A model generated the notes under the pieces. It made no database searches. It was not told where the DNA came from and worked only from the letters and a program-made list of their open reading frames with translations. Positions 7,636 to 17,751 of a DNA stretch of 64,000 nucleotides are shown one piece after another. This DNA comes from Saprospiraceae bacterium (GTDB lineage Bacteria > Bacteroidota > Bacteroidia > Chitinophagales > Saprospiraceae). The first letter of the stretch is position 1, and each line of letters begins with the position of its first letter. The DNA lies in assembly GCA_016710265.1 (NCBI GenBank), contig JADJJL010000001.1, positions 372,001 to 436,000 of the forward strand, in the 5' to 3' direction. The position numbers and the translations under genes are program-made.

Positions 7636-8400
7636 TTACTCCCCACACAACCACCTCTTCAAATCCTCACCGCCCCGCCTGGATGCCAGAAGGGGTTCAT
7701 CGTATTGATGAAGCCAGAGCGTTTTGGTAGCGTGGCTGTATGATTTGAGATAATTCAAATTGACGATAAGGCTTTGGCTAACGGTAAAGAATTGTTTAAA
7801 TTCCTTTAAAATGTCTTTATAATAGCCGAGATGCTTGGCGGAGTTGATCAAGCGCAGATCTGTTGTGCAATATATTTTGGTGGTTTGGCCTTCGTTGGCT
7901 GATAGGAGGAAAAGTATATTTTCGAGATCAAGTAATTCTACTTCACTTTTTATTTTGAGGACCCTTAATTTATTCATTTGGAAGGGACGCTGGGGTATTT
8001 TGTTTTTAGTGGGGGCACTGTGTAAATTGAATTGGTGAATGGCTTGATCTATGCTGATTTGCATTTTTTTGCGATCGATGGGTTTGGTAATGTACCGAAG
8101 GGGAAAATATTCGAAAGCTTTTAGGATGGTGTCTGAATCCACATAAGCAGAAATAAATAGGATCAGAGGCGAATAACCATTGATACCTTCCTGGAGTTGG
8201 TCGAGCAATTCAAATGCGCTGTGTCTTCCCAGGTTGATATCCAGTAATAGCAGATCCGGTTTTAATTTTTGAATAGCAATAAGTGCTTCTGAAAACTTAT
8301 CTGCTGTTCCGTATAACTTTAATTGCGGAAAATCGATTTCCATGTATTTCTGGATGAGTTCCCGGGCATCCTGTTGATCTTCTACAATAAAGTAATTCAC
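7636..8400 (-). CDS. LytTR-type response regulator
   Basis: The 254-residue product has a receiver domain with the phospho-acceptor Asp54 in LLLLDINLG, acidic residues near the N terminus (VEDQQD) and the conserved Lys106 in ITKP. After a linker comes a LytTR DNA-binding domain (about 150-250) with the typical LDLENILFLLSANEGQTTK and FTVSQSLIVNLNYL blocks. It overlaps the 3' end of the upstream kinase by 4 bp, so both are made from one mRNA and form a LytS/LytR-like two-component pair. Target promoters are unknown; LytTR proteins bind tandem direct repeats. Confidence 0.92.
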   Translation of the reverse strand: MNYFIVEDQQDARELIQKYMEIDFPQLKLYGTADKFSEALIAIQKLKPDLLLLDINLGRHSAFELLDQLQEGINGYSPLILFISAYVDSDTILKAFEYFPLRYITKPIDRKKMQISIDQAIHQFNLHSAPTKNKIPQRPFQMNKLRVLKIKSEVELLDLENILFLLSANEGQTTKIYCTTDLRLINSAKHLGYYKDILKEFKQFFTVSQSLIVNLNYLKSYSHATKTLWLHQYDEPLLASRRGGEDLKRWLCGE

Positions 8401-8915
8401 GCCTGTACTTTTGGATAGGTGAAACGAACGATGGTACCGCTTTGACTGCTGTTGATCTCCAGGTGAATGTGAATTCCCAAAGATTTTAATAAGGCCAGTC
8501 GCTGCCTGACGATATGTGCGCCTGATTCTTCCATTTTTCGTTCTTTGGAAGGATACAACTTAAGCACTTCTTCAATGCCTATTCCGTCATCTATTATTTC
8601 AATATGCAATTGTGAATCGGATTCCCGGATGTTGACGCACAACGATCCTTCTTTGTTTTCTTTGCAGTCAATGCCCCATACGATGGCGTTTTCAACATAG
8701 GGTTGCAATAGCAGTGGAGGTACCAGCCATTCGGTAGGATCAATATCTTCAGACAAGTTTATACTCCAATCCAAACGACCGTTGTGCAGCACATTTTGCA
8801 TTTCAAGAAAGATACGGATTATTTCCAATTCGTCATTGAGTAGGATGAGGCCGGAATGATCTTTGCTGTTTAAACTTCCCAGAAACTTGCGTAAGAAACT
8901 GGAGACCTGCAACAA
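8397..8915 (-). CDS. sensor histidine kinase, C-terminal ATPase part (frameshifted)
   Basis: This is the HATPase portion of the LytS-type kinase. It contains the N-box (LLLQPYVENAIVWG), the G1 motif DDGIGIEE and a G2-like region, ending at PKVQA. The listed start is artificial: reading upstream in the same frame gives EKANEKLLQVSSFLRKFL, the usual continuation of the kinase after the phospho-His helix. The break is at the T6 run at 8928-8933, and removing one base joins it to the preceding fragment. Confidence 0.85.
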   Translation of the reverse strand: MLQVSSFLRKFLGSLNSKDHSGLILLNDELEIIRIFLEMQNVLHNGRLDWSINLSEDIDPTEWLVPPLLLQPYVENAIVWGIDCKENKEGSLCVNIRESDSQLHIEIIDDGIGIEEVLKLYPSKERKMEESGAHIVRQRLALLKSLGIHIHLEINSSQSGTIVRFTYPKVQA

Positions 8916-8919
8916 TTTT

Positions 8920-9351
8920 TCATTGGCTTTTTTCTGTATCCTGAAAATTGACAGAATTTTGGATGCTGGTCAGAAAATTGCTCATGAAATGTGGATTGAT
9001 CTGAGCCGTCAGCATCCTGGCCTGATGGTATTTGGTTTCCTGCTCCAGCTGGCGAATCTTTTTGCGGCTATTTCGCAATTTGAAGAAATACCATCCAAGT
9101 CCTCCTAATATGCATAAACTAACGAACGTTAGGAAGGTATTAAACCAAGGTTCTTCGTGTGTTTTTTGGTTTACCTGCAACTCCAGATGTGTGCTACCTA
9201 ACGAACTGCCGTTCTCGTCTAGTGAGCCCTCCAGTTCGAGCTCTAAGCGGTATTTGCCAGATGCCAATTCCGGTAAAATAAAATGTTGATAATTAAACCA
9301 ATCTGACCATGATGTTTTTCCGATGATGCGGTAACGAAATTTTTTGTTCAA
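8920..9351 (-). CDS. sensor histidine kinase, Y_Y_Y, membrane and His-box part (frameshifted)
   Basis: This middle fragment begins in the beta-rich Y_Y_Y domain (FRYRIIGKTSWSDW...). It then has one membrane helix (TFLTFVSLCILGGLGWYFF), a coiled-coil linker, and the His_kinase box with the phospho-acceptor His in TAQINPHFMSNFL. It ends early at EKSQ where the frame is lost at 8928-8933. Its TTG start is not real: the frame joins the propeller fragment at the T6 run at 9340-9345, where A6 should be A5 on the coding strand. Confidence 0.82.
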   Translation of the reverse strand: MNKKFRYRIIGKTSWSDWFNYQHFILPELASGKYRLELELEGSLDENGSSLGSTHLELQVNQKTHEEPWFNTFLTFVSLCILGGLGWYFFKLRNSRKKIRQLEQETKYHQARMLTAQINPHFMSNFLTSIQNSVNFQDTEKSQ

Positions 9352-11305
9352 TGGGTCTTAAATTGCCAATGACATCAAATTCAATAGATATTGACTTTCC
9401 TGAATTGCTAAAGGCGATTTCTTGACCATATTCCAGAAATTTTCCGTTGACTTTGGTAAACTGAATTCTAAGTGGTTCTTCTTCATGCCACAATAAGTCT
9501 GCTCGGATCATACATAAACGATCCATGCCACTGACCCAATAATTACCTCGTGAATCCAGATACGCCGCATTTTGGTCAGGAATCATTCCCGGAAATCCAT
9601 TATAAAAATTAAATTCTCTGAAGGATTCTCGACCCTCAAACAACTCCTGCAGTTTAATAGTGGTAAGTCCTTTGTTATGTCCGCAGATGAGTAAACTATC
9701 TTTTAAACTAAGAATGCTTGAAACCGGATGCTTTAAACATGACTTTAGAATTTGAATGGCCTGGCTTCTATTTATATCCCATTTCCAAAGGCCATTGTTG
9801 GTACCCAGAAAAAACAGAGAATCACCCACAGGACATATAGAGAGTACCCCTTCGAATTTATAATCTTCACTTGGAAAATAATCAACTGATTTTGTTTGAT
9901 GATCATAACAGACCAATCCTGCATAGGATCCGCACCAGATCCTGCCATATTTATCTTCTTCGATTGCCAGAGTATAAAGCGAGGGAAAATTGCCAGAGGA
10001 CCAGCTGATTTTTTCGACATCATTCGTTTCAGGATCATAAATCCAAACACCTCCCCTTTGACCACAAACCAATTTTTTCAGCGAAGGTGACCAAAATAAG
10101 TATAAACAAGCTGTAAGTCCTGAATGGTGATTGGTTAATTCAGGAATCAATTTTAATTTACCCGACTCCAGTTGATAAATTTCTGTTTCTTTATATAAAT
10201 AAATGCGACCTTTTTCATCTTTACAAGGATGAAAGTACCATCTTGATTCCTTGCTTAAAACTTTAAGTGTTTGATCAGGAGCTATGCTGTAAAGTCCATT
10301 CAGGAAATCTGCAACGATCATATTCCCATTAGGATCCTCTATAATTCCCCAGGGAAATGAAATGCTGTCTTTATTAAAATAGAAAAATCCGGCTTTGGGA
10401 ATTTGTATTAATCCCAACTCCGTGCCGAGCCAATAATTGTAAGTATCTACCAATACCGTTGTGATGTCTGGTTTGTTCCTAGACTTTTTGAAAAAGGAAT
10501 GCAAGTTTGAATTCCGGGTGATCAAGCCGTCCCATGCATTCCAAAGGAGAGGGTCGTTATTTTCAACGTGGGTATAATTAATTTCTCCAACTGCATTTGT
10601 TACAGCAACTTGGTCTAGCAAGCGATCGTCTAAATCATAAAAGTATACAGTGTCTTCATTAAAAACCCGCCTCACACTCGTTTTTTCATCTGTGTACAAA
10701 CCGATCTCTTCTTTACTGAAATTTTTGAACAATTTAAGGGTATCATGGATTAGAGTACCCAGACTTGCATTTTCATCGAACTGTACATAAAATTTTTTTG
10801 TGAGTTGGCAATACAACAAATTCCGGGGTGTCAATCCACTAGTATTGACGTAAGCTTTTAGACGAAAAGATTGATTTGCGAAATACCATAATTTACTGTC
10901 CCGGTCAAAATAGTAAAAGCTATCTTGTTTAAGGCCCATGGCTTTAACATCCTTCATGATAACAGGAGTTCGGTACAACTTCCATTCACATCCATTGTAT
11001 AGGGCTATGCCATATTTATTAATGGCCCAGATATGTTTGTTTGCATCTTCGTGAAATTGATAAATTCCAGCGGTTACATTCATTTCGCCGGGTATGAAAT
11101 TTTCAAATGTTTTGCCATTGAAACGCGATACGCCACCTTTGGTACCAATCCACAAATAGTTTCTCGAATCTTTAAAAAGGGCTGTGATTTGGGGATGGAT
11201 CAATCCTTCATGGGTGGTGTAGGTTTTGGAATAAGTGGACTGCGCCATTAAATGACTGCCGAACAGACAAAAGATCATTGGAAATATGAAGCTACTGGCA
11301 TTCAT
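9293..11305 (-). CDS. sensor histidine kinase, N-terminal beta-propeller ectodomain (frameshifted)
   Basis: The 670-residue product has a signal peptide (MNASSFIFPMIFCLFGSHLMAQ) and a series of two-component regulator propeller repeats (for example DSRNYLWIGTKGGVSRFNG, YGRIWCGSYAGLVCYD, RGNYWVSGMDRLC), then the first strands of a Y_Y_Y domain before the frame is lost after RPIEQK. Together with the next two fragments it forms one kinase of about 965 residues spanning 8397-11305. The ectodomain senses an unknown periplasmic signal. It starts 24 bp after a T9SS protein gene, which may belong to the same operon. Confidence 0.88.
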   Translation of the reverse strand: MNASSFIFPMIFCLFGSHLMAQSTYSKTYTTHEGLIHPQITALFKDSRNYLWIGTKGGVSRFNGKTFENFIPGEMNVTAGIYQFHEDANKHIWAINKYGIALYNGCEWKLYRTPVIMKDVKAMGLKQDSFYYFDRDSKLWYFANQSFRLKAYVNTSGLTPRNLLYCQLTKKFYVQFDENASLGTLIHDTLKLFKNFSKEEIGLYTDEKTSVRRVFNEDTVYFYDLDDRLLDQVAVTNAVGEINYTHVENNDPLLWNAWDGLITRNSNLHSFFKKSRNKPDITTVLVDTYNYWLGTELGLIQIPKAGFFYFNKDSISFPWGIIEDPNGNMIVADFLNGLYSIAPDQTLKVLSKESRWYFHPCKDEKGRIYLYKETEIYQLESGKLKLIPELTNHHSGLTACLYLFWSPSLKKLVCGQRGGVWIYDPETNDVEKISWSSGNFPSLYTLAIEEDKYGRIWCGSYAGLVCYDHQTKSVDYFPSEDYKFEGVLSICPVGDSLFFLGTNNGLWKWDINRSQAIQILKSCLKHPVSSILSLKDSLLICGHNKGLTTIKLQELFEGRESFREFNFYNGFPGMIPDQNAAYLDSRGNYWVSGMDRLCMIRADLLWHEEEPLRIQFTKVNGKFLEYGQEIAFSNSGKSISIEFDVIGNLRPIEQKISLPHHRKNIMVRLV

Positions 11306-11329
11306 TGCATTCCATCCATTTATGGGTTC

Positions 11330-13333
11330 TCATTTTATTAAAGTTATGGAGCCCTTTTTCATTTTTTTAAATCCTGTAATACAAAAATATTCAATTAAGT
11401 AGATATAGGTTCCCGGCTGCGCTGGGTATCCATTTTCAAATCCATCCCAAGCCTTAAGGGGATCAGAGGATTGATAGACTAAGTTACCCCACCTGTTAAA
11501 TATTTTCATACTTATTAAGTTCCCTACTATGGAGGGAAACATAAATACATCATTTATTCCATCATCATTGGGTGTGAATACGTTTGGAATTTGAAAATCA
11601 CATAGACTATCGCAGTTTATAGCCCTGTTTCTATCTATTCTTATGGTGATTAAACTGTCGCAACCCCTTGAACTTTCGAGAGTGATGGAATAAATCCCCT
11701 CTTCATTAAACACTCTGTTTTCCACGATCAGACTGTCGCGACCACAAAGTTCTTTATTTATCTCAGTATGAATCAGATTCTCAACGGTAAGTTGTATAAA
11801 GACAGTACTGTCACATCCGGAACTCGTTTTAAAACTGTCCAGATAATTTCCAGAGATGTTGTGCATGTAGGGTCCAATGGTCAATGAATCACCGTAACAC
11901 AAATGAATATTGTCTTTGTTAAAGTAAGAAACTCTGGAGTCTGTAACTTCAATAATGTAATCAAATTGTTTGCAGTTTTTACTATCTGTTATTTGAATTT
12001 TATTTTTTCCGGGTTTTAGGTTTTTAAAATAACCATGATTTTGAACTGTGATATCATTTAACACAAAAGAAAAAGGCGGAAAGGATCCGACTACTTGAAG
12101 AGCTACAAACGGAATGGAATCCTTACATGTTATTTGAAGATTGCTGCTGTCGATTTGAACCTTAAGTGGCGGAATACTATCTATGATATGCACAATCGAT
12201 TCAATTTCGCAATGGTTAGAATCACGAATAGAGATAGAATGCATGCCAGCTATAAGGGAATCAAATACATGATGCGTTTGATAGGATCCGTTATTGATTT
12301 TGTACAGGTAAGGACCTGTTCCGTCCAGTCCCGTTAGTTCAATTTTACCCGGTCTGTCGCAATAAATGTGTTGAACATGGATAATGCTATCGCGGAGAGG
12401 TTTGGGAATTATAAAATTCAATTGGAAATTTGTATCTGGACATTGTGATGTGATTTCTATATTATAATGCCCCGGTGGAAGATTATGGAAAACGGTATCC
12501 TTGAAACCGGCCTGATTGGGATTCGGTTGAATCACATAGTTTAAGCCAGATTTGAATTCCGGAGCCGGATGTAATTCAATACGTCCATTTTTACAATCAA
12601 ATTTTTGTTGAAAGCTTATTAGCGCCGGAATTTCATTGCAGGATCTTGGGTTAATAAGGGTATGGCAATCTTCAAAGTTTTCAAAGTAAATAGACTCTCC
12701 ATTTAACTTTGTAATCTTAATCCAATCAAAAGCACCTGAGCCTTTAAAGGCCATGAACAGTTTATGTATATTACATAAAGGTTTCTGTTGCGCTAACTCA
12801 AAAAAGACTTTGTCATTGGCATTATAAAACAAGCTATCTTTTGTAAATTTCAACGATATAATATTCCAATCTGAAAAGTCCACTACCAATTCAGGTCGAT
12901 TTCTGATGATCGTATTTCCGCTGACAATGCTGGTCAAACTTTGGGCCCCTGCATTTCCCATGAGTGTCAGACTTGCATTTCCATTTTCACCTTGAATGTC
13001 CATTCCGAAATCATAGGCATCTATACCTCCAATCGCAACACCATTCATCATTTTTAATTGGAGTATAAATTCATCACCTGTACAAAGTGTGTCGCACAAT
13101 TCAAACTGACTCCAATAATAAGTTGTATTAGCCAGGGATGGGTCAATGCGAAGCATACCGTTTTTTACGATATCGCAAATCAGTTCGGGTGGTTCTATAT
13201 AAGTCGTACCCCTTAACACAACGCCCTGCCAACCCGGCGAACAATGTAAAGAGGTCCTGAAAGTTTGAGAAACACCCGGATTAAGTGAAAAAATAAGGAT
13301 GATCGATGTGATGCTATAAATAACTGTTTTCAT
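11330..13333 (-). CDS. T9SS-secreted protein with type B (gliding motility-associated) sorting domain
   Basis: The 667-residue product has a signal peptide (residues 1-22), a lectin- or glucanase-like beta region containing FDWIKITKLNG, and several repeated beta domains of adhesin type with CDS/CDR cysteine patterns. The C-terminal sorting domain of the CHU/gliding type includes PNVFTPNDDGINDVF, FNRWGNLVYQS and PAQPGTYIYLIEY. It should cross the outer membrane through T9SS and be attached to the surface or released. It may be an adhesin or matrix protein. It is followed after 24 bp by the LytS-type kinase. Confidence 0.85.
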   Translation of the reverse strand: MKTVIYSITSIILIFSLNPGVSQTFRTSLHCSPGWQGVVLRGTTYIEPPELICDIVKNGMLRIDPSLANTTYYWSQFELCDTLCTGDEFILQLKMMNGVAIGGIDAYDFGMDIQGENGNASLTLMGNAGAQSLTSIVSGNTIIRNRPELVVDFSDWNIISLKFTKDSLFYNANDKVFFELAQQKPLCNIHKLFMAFKGSGAFDWIKITKLNGESIYFENFEDCHTLINPRSCNEIPALISFQQKFDCKNGRIELHPAPEFKSGLNYVIQPNPNQAGFKDTVFHNLPPGHYNIEITSQCPDTNFQLNFIIPKPLRDSIIHVQHIYCDRPGKIELTGLDGTGPYLYKINNGSYQTHHVFDSLIAGMHSISIRDSNHCEIESIVHIIDSIPPLKVQIDSSNLQITCKDSIPFVALQVVGSFPPFSFVLNDITVQNHGYFKNLKPGKNKIQITDSKNCKQFDYIIEVTDSRVSYFNKDNIHLCYGDSLTIGPYMHNISGNYLDSFKTSSGCDSTVFIQLTVENLIHTEINKELCGRDSLIVENRVFNEEGIYSITLESSRGCDSLITIRIDRNRAINCDSLCDFQIPNVFTPNDDGINDVFMFPSIVGNLISMKIFNRWGNLVYQSSDPLKAWDGFENGYPAQPGTYIYLIEYFCITGFKKMKKGSITLIK

Positions 13334-13441
13334 CTATGGGGTTCTTTAACTTTTATTAAATGAACCGTATAGCCATTGAGGTATACTATTTTAACTTTCA
13401 ATTTGGATGGTAATGACATTTCCTTTATTCACTCTGTTTTA

Positions 13442-16400
13442 TCATTCTTTAATGAGTTTTTTAACAATTTGAAGGTTCCCTGTTTGGAATTTAATGAAAT
13501 ACAAACCACCCGCAAAAGTGTTCGTAGGAATTTGAATGCGGGATATTAAAATACCTTCATGGATCGTTTGTCCTTTGGAATTTGCAATTTCAAATGGAAT
13601 TTTTAATGGTCCTCCGTTCGATTCTAGAGTCAACACATCGTCAACCGGATTGGGATAGACATTTATCAAATCTGTTGCTGCATCATTTTCAACATCGCTC
13701 AGGATGACTTGAATTTTGTTGGAAGTATCTGAAGAGCAACCATTTGCAAACACAATGACATAGTAAGTACCATTTGCAAGAGGTACAAATGTTTGTTGTG
13801 TAGCTCCTGCAACAGGTCCATTCTGGTTATACCATTGATTGCCATCTGTTGTATTGGATAACAGAGAGCTCCCATTAAAACTGATGACAGGAGTAGCAGG
13901 TTTCGGACTGATGGTAAAGGACTGTTCGGGTGCATATGCGCTGGCACTTTGAGCCTGGTCAACGGCTTTCACGCTCCAGTAGTAGGTTCCAGGTTTTAGC
14001 TTGTTGATTACAAAATATGTATTGCGAATAGTGTAAGTATTTGCTTTCGATAAGATATCAGATTGGCCCGGGGAACTGCCAACATAAATTTCATAGGTTA
14101 TAGATTGGGTGGGCGTATGATCGTCAAAGGCATTGTTCCAGTTTAATTGAGCTTTAGCACATTCTTGTCTTGAAATGAGGTTTTCAGGTATTGAAGGCGC
14201 ATTATTTTTTGTATAAGTTTCATTTTTGTAAATGGTACTCCGAAACCTAGTTTTTCCTTCACGGAGCAAATCAAGGTTTCCATCATTGTTATAGTCACCG
14301 AAAGAAATAGAGCGGCACTCAAAATCATGTTCAACATTTTCAATTTTGGTATTGGAATGTAGAAAATGAGGAATATCAATATAAATGTTATTGAACGTAT
14401 GGTTTTGGTTATTTCTTAAAATTTTAGGTAGCGAGGGAAATGTTACATTACCAATTGTGCCGCCTCCAACAATCACAGAAACATACTGTAAACTTGGTAC
14501 GCCCGATATCGCCAAATCAATATACCCGTCATTATCGTAATCACCCCAATCCAGACTGCTCATGACATAGCTGTTTAGTTTATCAAACCCAATATTGTAT
14601 TTGAATGAATCTATTTTATCTTGTCTATAAATACCTGTAAAGACTGCTTTGCTTGTGCTTACACGCACGGACCTTCCTCCATCTAAATATTCAATGCTTA
14701 TGCTGTCTTGAGCACCTGTTATAGCAAAATCTAATGCGCCATCATTGTCATAATCTCCCCAGTCTACAGATCCATTTTCTATACCGTTAATTTCAATCGG
14801 CGTTTCGATTAAGTTCCCGAAATCATTCTTGTATATAATAGTTTTTCTTATGGCACCATCGTGCCCTGAGATGAGAAGATCTGTATAGCCATCTTTATTA
14901 TAATCGCCAAATGAACCAGCGCTGTTTTTTAATTCAACCAGTTTAGAATTTAATTCTACGGCTTGACCACTTCCAAATTTTGTGAATATTTTTGTGAGTG
15001 GAGTGCTATCATTCTTTTCACCGGAAATTAAGAGTTCCAATGAACCATCATTATCCAGATCAAACCATTTGACAAATCCATTTTTTACACCAGGCAAATT
15101 ACTATTTAATTTTGTAAAGGAATCATTTCCAACATTCTCATAAACTTCTGTAATACAATTGGAATCTGAATAACCGCAAACTGCAAAATCTAGCAATTGG
15201 TCATTATTGAAATCTCCCCAATCGCATCCGCTTAGAGAGATCTTTGGAAATAAATGTGGAATTTTTGTAAAAGAATCATTTCCAACATTTTTGTAAATTT
15301 CAAAATATGAACTGCCCGTCGATAAAATATCCAATAAGCCATCGTTGTTATAATCCCCCCAATCGAGTGCTCCCATATAAATAGGCGGTAATTCTAAATT
15401 TATTTTCTCAAACAATTTAACTCGAAAATAATTCGACTGAGTCATTTCATTTGGACAAGCACTGCTGTTGTTTTTTGCTGTTATCTTATTATACCCTCCG
15501 TAATTATAATTAATTTCATAAGGCCCTTTACCTGACCCGGAAACGACTTTTCCATGTCCAAAATCCCAAATATATTCATCTGTTTCTTTGCCTTCGCCTG
15601 TATGAATAACAAACACATTAGCTGGCTTTCCCTGAATTGGAAGAATTTTAATATCATATTTTTCTTCGTTTGGTAAAACTTTAAATGTAAATTCAAATTT
15701 GTTACGTGATTTAAGGTTTAACTTTCGGATTGGATGCGTTTTCCTGAATTTATCATTTTTGTTTATTTCTAATATTTGTTTGCCTAAAGTTGAATAGCCC
15801 CAAGCGCGATTTTTATTAGATTCAGTTGATGACCAATAATAATTTTGTGAAATAAATCCAAATCCATGATCGTAAAGTGATTCAATCATTAATTGCAATT
15901 CATTTACAGATGGTAAATACCAATCTGTAAATCCATTTAATGTTAAAGTACCTGCCTGACGAGCGGCTATTCCGGGTTCATTACATTGCTCAATAATATG
16001 CCGTGTATTCTCTTCTCCAGACCCTATTCCGGAACTATCTGCGCCGTTAATCTCGACTCCTTCACATCCCCAATGGGTATGATTTTGATCCCTTGGTGCA
16101 GCTATTAAGGCAAATTCATTGTTATGATAAAAGTAAATTCCTCCGGCTAAATAATCACCTATATTTAAGTTAAAATTGCCATCAACTATTTTAAAATTGA
16201 TTTCAGTAGAATAGGATTTGCAAAAGGATGGCGTATAAACGATTTTGGCCCGGTAATATTTAATTTTATCGTTGGCCGATGGGACAATGAATTGATATGG
16301 ATTTGTCGTTCCACCTGCAATATCATTCCAGATTGTGAGTGTATCTTCCCTTTCCTGCCATTGTATATTGCCACCTAGTGTATCATCTATTTCCAAAATC

Positions 16401-16504
16401 ATAGTATCACCATTAAACACTATTCCGGAATATTGGGATTTTAGAAGTCCTCCAAATAAGATCATTGGTATACAAATCAAAATTTGCTTTAATTTTATAT
16501 TCAT
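13442..16504 (-). CDS. large T9SS-secreted protein with DUF1566, FG-GAP/VCBS repeats and fibronectin-like domain
   Basis: The 1020-residue product starts with a signal peptide ending at LLKSQ. A DUF1566/Lcl-type domain follows (about 110-240, GFTDWYLPSVNELQLM and YYWSSTES), then a PKD-like segment. Seven calcium-binding-type FG-GAP/VCBS repeats come next (DWGDYNNDGLLDIL, DWGDYDNDGYIDLAISG and variants). A fibronectin III-like domain (about 800-890) and a short Ig-like stretch precede the type A sorting domain (VYPNPVDDVLTLES ... GLYFIKFQTG). It is an extracellular protein, probably adhesive; ligand unknown. The repeats resemble integrin-alpha-like propeller blades. Confidence 0.85.
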   Translation of the reverse strand: MNIKLKQILICIPMILFGGLLKSQYSGIVFNGDTMILEIDDTLGGNIQWQEREDTLTIWNDIAGGTTNPYQFIVPSANDKIKYYRAKIVYTPSFCKSYSTEINFKIVDGNFNLNIGDYLAGGIYFYHNNEFALIAAPRDQNHTHWGCEGVEINGADSSGIGSGEENTRHIIEQCNEPGIAARQAGTLTLNGFTDWYLPSVNELQLMIESLYDHGFGFISQNYYWSSTESNKNRAWGYSTLGKQILEINKNDKFRKTHPIRKLNLKSRNKFEFTFKVLPNEEKYDIKILPIQGKPANVFVIHTGEGKETDEYIWDFGHGKVVSGSGKGPYEINYNYGGYNKITAKNNSSACPNEMTQSNYFRVKLFEKINLELPPIYMGALDWGDYNNDGLLDILSTGSSYFEIYKNVGNDSFTKIPHLFPKISLSGCDWGDFNNDQLLDFAVCGYSDSNCITEVYENVGNDSFTKLNSNLPGVKNGFVKWFDLDNDGSLELLISGEKNDSTPLTKIFTKFGSGQAVELNSKLVELKNSAGSFGDYNKDGYTDLLISGHDGAIRKTIIYKNDFGNLIETPIEINGIENGSVDWGDYDNDGALDFAITGAQDSISIEYLDGGRSVRVSTSKAVFTGIYRQDKIDSFKYNIGFDKLNSYVMSSLDWGDYDNDGYIDLAISGVPSLQYVSVIVGGGTIGNVTFPSLPKILRNNQNHTFNNIYIDIPHFLHSNTKIENVEHDFECRSISFGDYNNDGNLDLLREGKTRFRSTIYKNETYTKNNAPSIPENLISRQECAKAQLNWNNAFDDHTPTQSITYEIYVGSSPGQSDILSKANTYTIRNTYFVINKLKPGTYYWSVKAVDQAQSASAYAPEQSFTISPKPATPVISFNGSSLLSNTTDGNQWYNQNGPVAGATQQTFVPLANGTYYVIVFANGCSSDTSNKIQVILSDVENDAATDLINVYPNPVDDVLTLESNGGPLKIPFEIANSKGQTIHEGILISRIQIPTNTFAGGLYFIKFQTGNLQIVKKLIKE

Positions 16505-16966
16505 GTTTTACATATTTATTAATCTAATCTTCTGTATATATTTTATAATTGGCACTTGGTTCATTTATCCGATATATGTTTTTATACTTTATAATTTTCC
16601 TGAATGTATAATCATTTTGAATTTTGACCTTTACCACCAATAGACCATACTGCTAAAAAAATAAAATAAGTGATCTCATAGGTTATTAATTAAATATGAA
16701 AAAATAAGTAAAGTGCTAATGACAAATAAATGTAATTACTGGTCTAATACTAACTGATCTCCACAAATATCTGATTCTATTATAGAATGAGATAGCCTCA
16801 TAACAAAATTTGGCACAAAAAACAAGAATTTGGTAATTTTCTGATAATGTCATTTTGAATTCCTATTTAGATGATCACAAATCAATCATTTAATTTGCTT
16901 CCTCACTAATTCCTCAAAACCTTTATCCATTTATTGGCGATTTGACCCATCACATAATTTCATGAG
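16505..16966. other. AT-rich intergenic region
   Basis: About 460 bp between the start of the minus-strand T9SS gene at 16504 and the 3' end of the hybrid two-component regulator. It must hold the promoter of the T9SS gene. I see no convincing gene, hairpin or repeat. Confidence 0.4.
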
Positions 16967-17743
16967 CTATCTCTTCCCCATACGCCACTCCTGCGGGCTC
17001 ATTCCTGTATCTTGTTTGAATACACGGGCAAAATAGGCAGGATCCTCATAGCCACAATCCAGTGCAATCGATGCAATGCTCAGGGATGGATTGGACAACA
17101 TTTCTTTGGCCTTGTTCAACCGCACGATCCGAATAAATTTATTGGGCGATAAACCCGTCAATGCATCCAATTTGCGGTGCAATTGAGAATGACTCATAAA
17201 CACCAATTTGCACAATTGATCCACACTAAATTGATAGTTGTTAAAATTGGCTTCCACAAGACCTTTTACTTTTGTGACAAATTCATTCTCAGTTGCTTGT
17301 TTTAAATCCATGGCAATCTCAGGATCTACAATCAGCTCTGGATGGGTGTTTACACCAAACTGCTTGATGTAATACAATTGCAAGGCCTTGCGCTGTTCCA
17401 ACAACTTTCTGATCCGAAGCAATAATTCTTCTTTGTGAAATGGTTTTTCAAGGTACACATCCGCACCCATTTCCAATCCTTCCATTTTACTTTGCAAGTC
17501 TGCCTTGGCAGTGAGCATGATAATCGGTATATGGCTGGTGCATTCATCATTCCGCAGCATGCGGCACATTTCAAAACCATCGATGTAAGGAATCATGACA
17601 TCGGTGATGATTAAATCAGGAATGCTCCCGGTGGCAATATCAAATCCTTCTCTTCCATCTTTACCCACCAACAATTTATATTCCGGCAGACAACTAGCGG
17701 TATAAGCCACCACGTCTGCATTGTCTTCTACCAGCAACACCAC
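16967..17743 (-). CDS. hybrid two-component system, receiver plus AraC-type output part
   Basis: This fragment holds a receiver domain (Asp48 in LIITDVMIPYIDG, Lys in LEKPF) and a C-terminal AraC/XylS helix-turn-helix domain (about 150-258, including SIASIALDCGYEDPAYFARV). The listed GTG start lies inside the first receiver strand (NPVVLLVEDN), so it is not a real translation start. One extra base in the TTT at 17755-17757 (plus-strand AAA) would fuse it to the upstream kinase and give a standard hybrid two-component protein of about 1,360 residues. It regulates transcription directly on phosphorylation within the same chain. Confidence 0.88.
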   Translation of the reverse strand: MVLLVEDNADVVAYTASCLPEYKLLVGKDGREGFDIATGSIPDLIITDVMIPYIDGFEMCRMLRNDECTSHIPIIMLTAKADLQSKMEGLEMGADVYLEKPFHKEELLLRIRKLLEQRKALQLYYIKQFGVNTHPELIVDPEIAMDLKQATENEFVTKVKGLVEANFNNYQFSVDQLCKLVFMSHSQLHRKLDALTGLSPNKFIRIVRLNKAKEMLSNPSLSIASIALDCGYEDPAYFARVFKQDTGMSPQEWRMGKR

Positions 17744-17751
17744 AGGATTGG

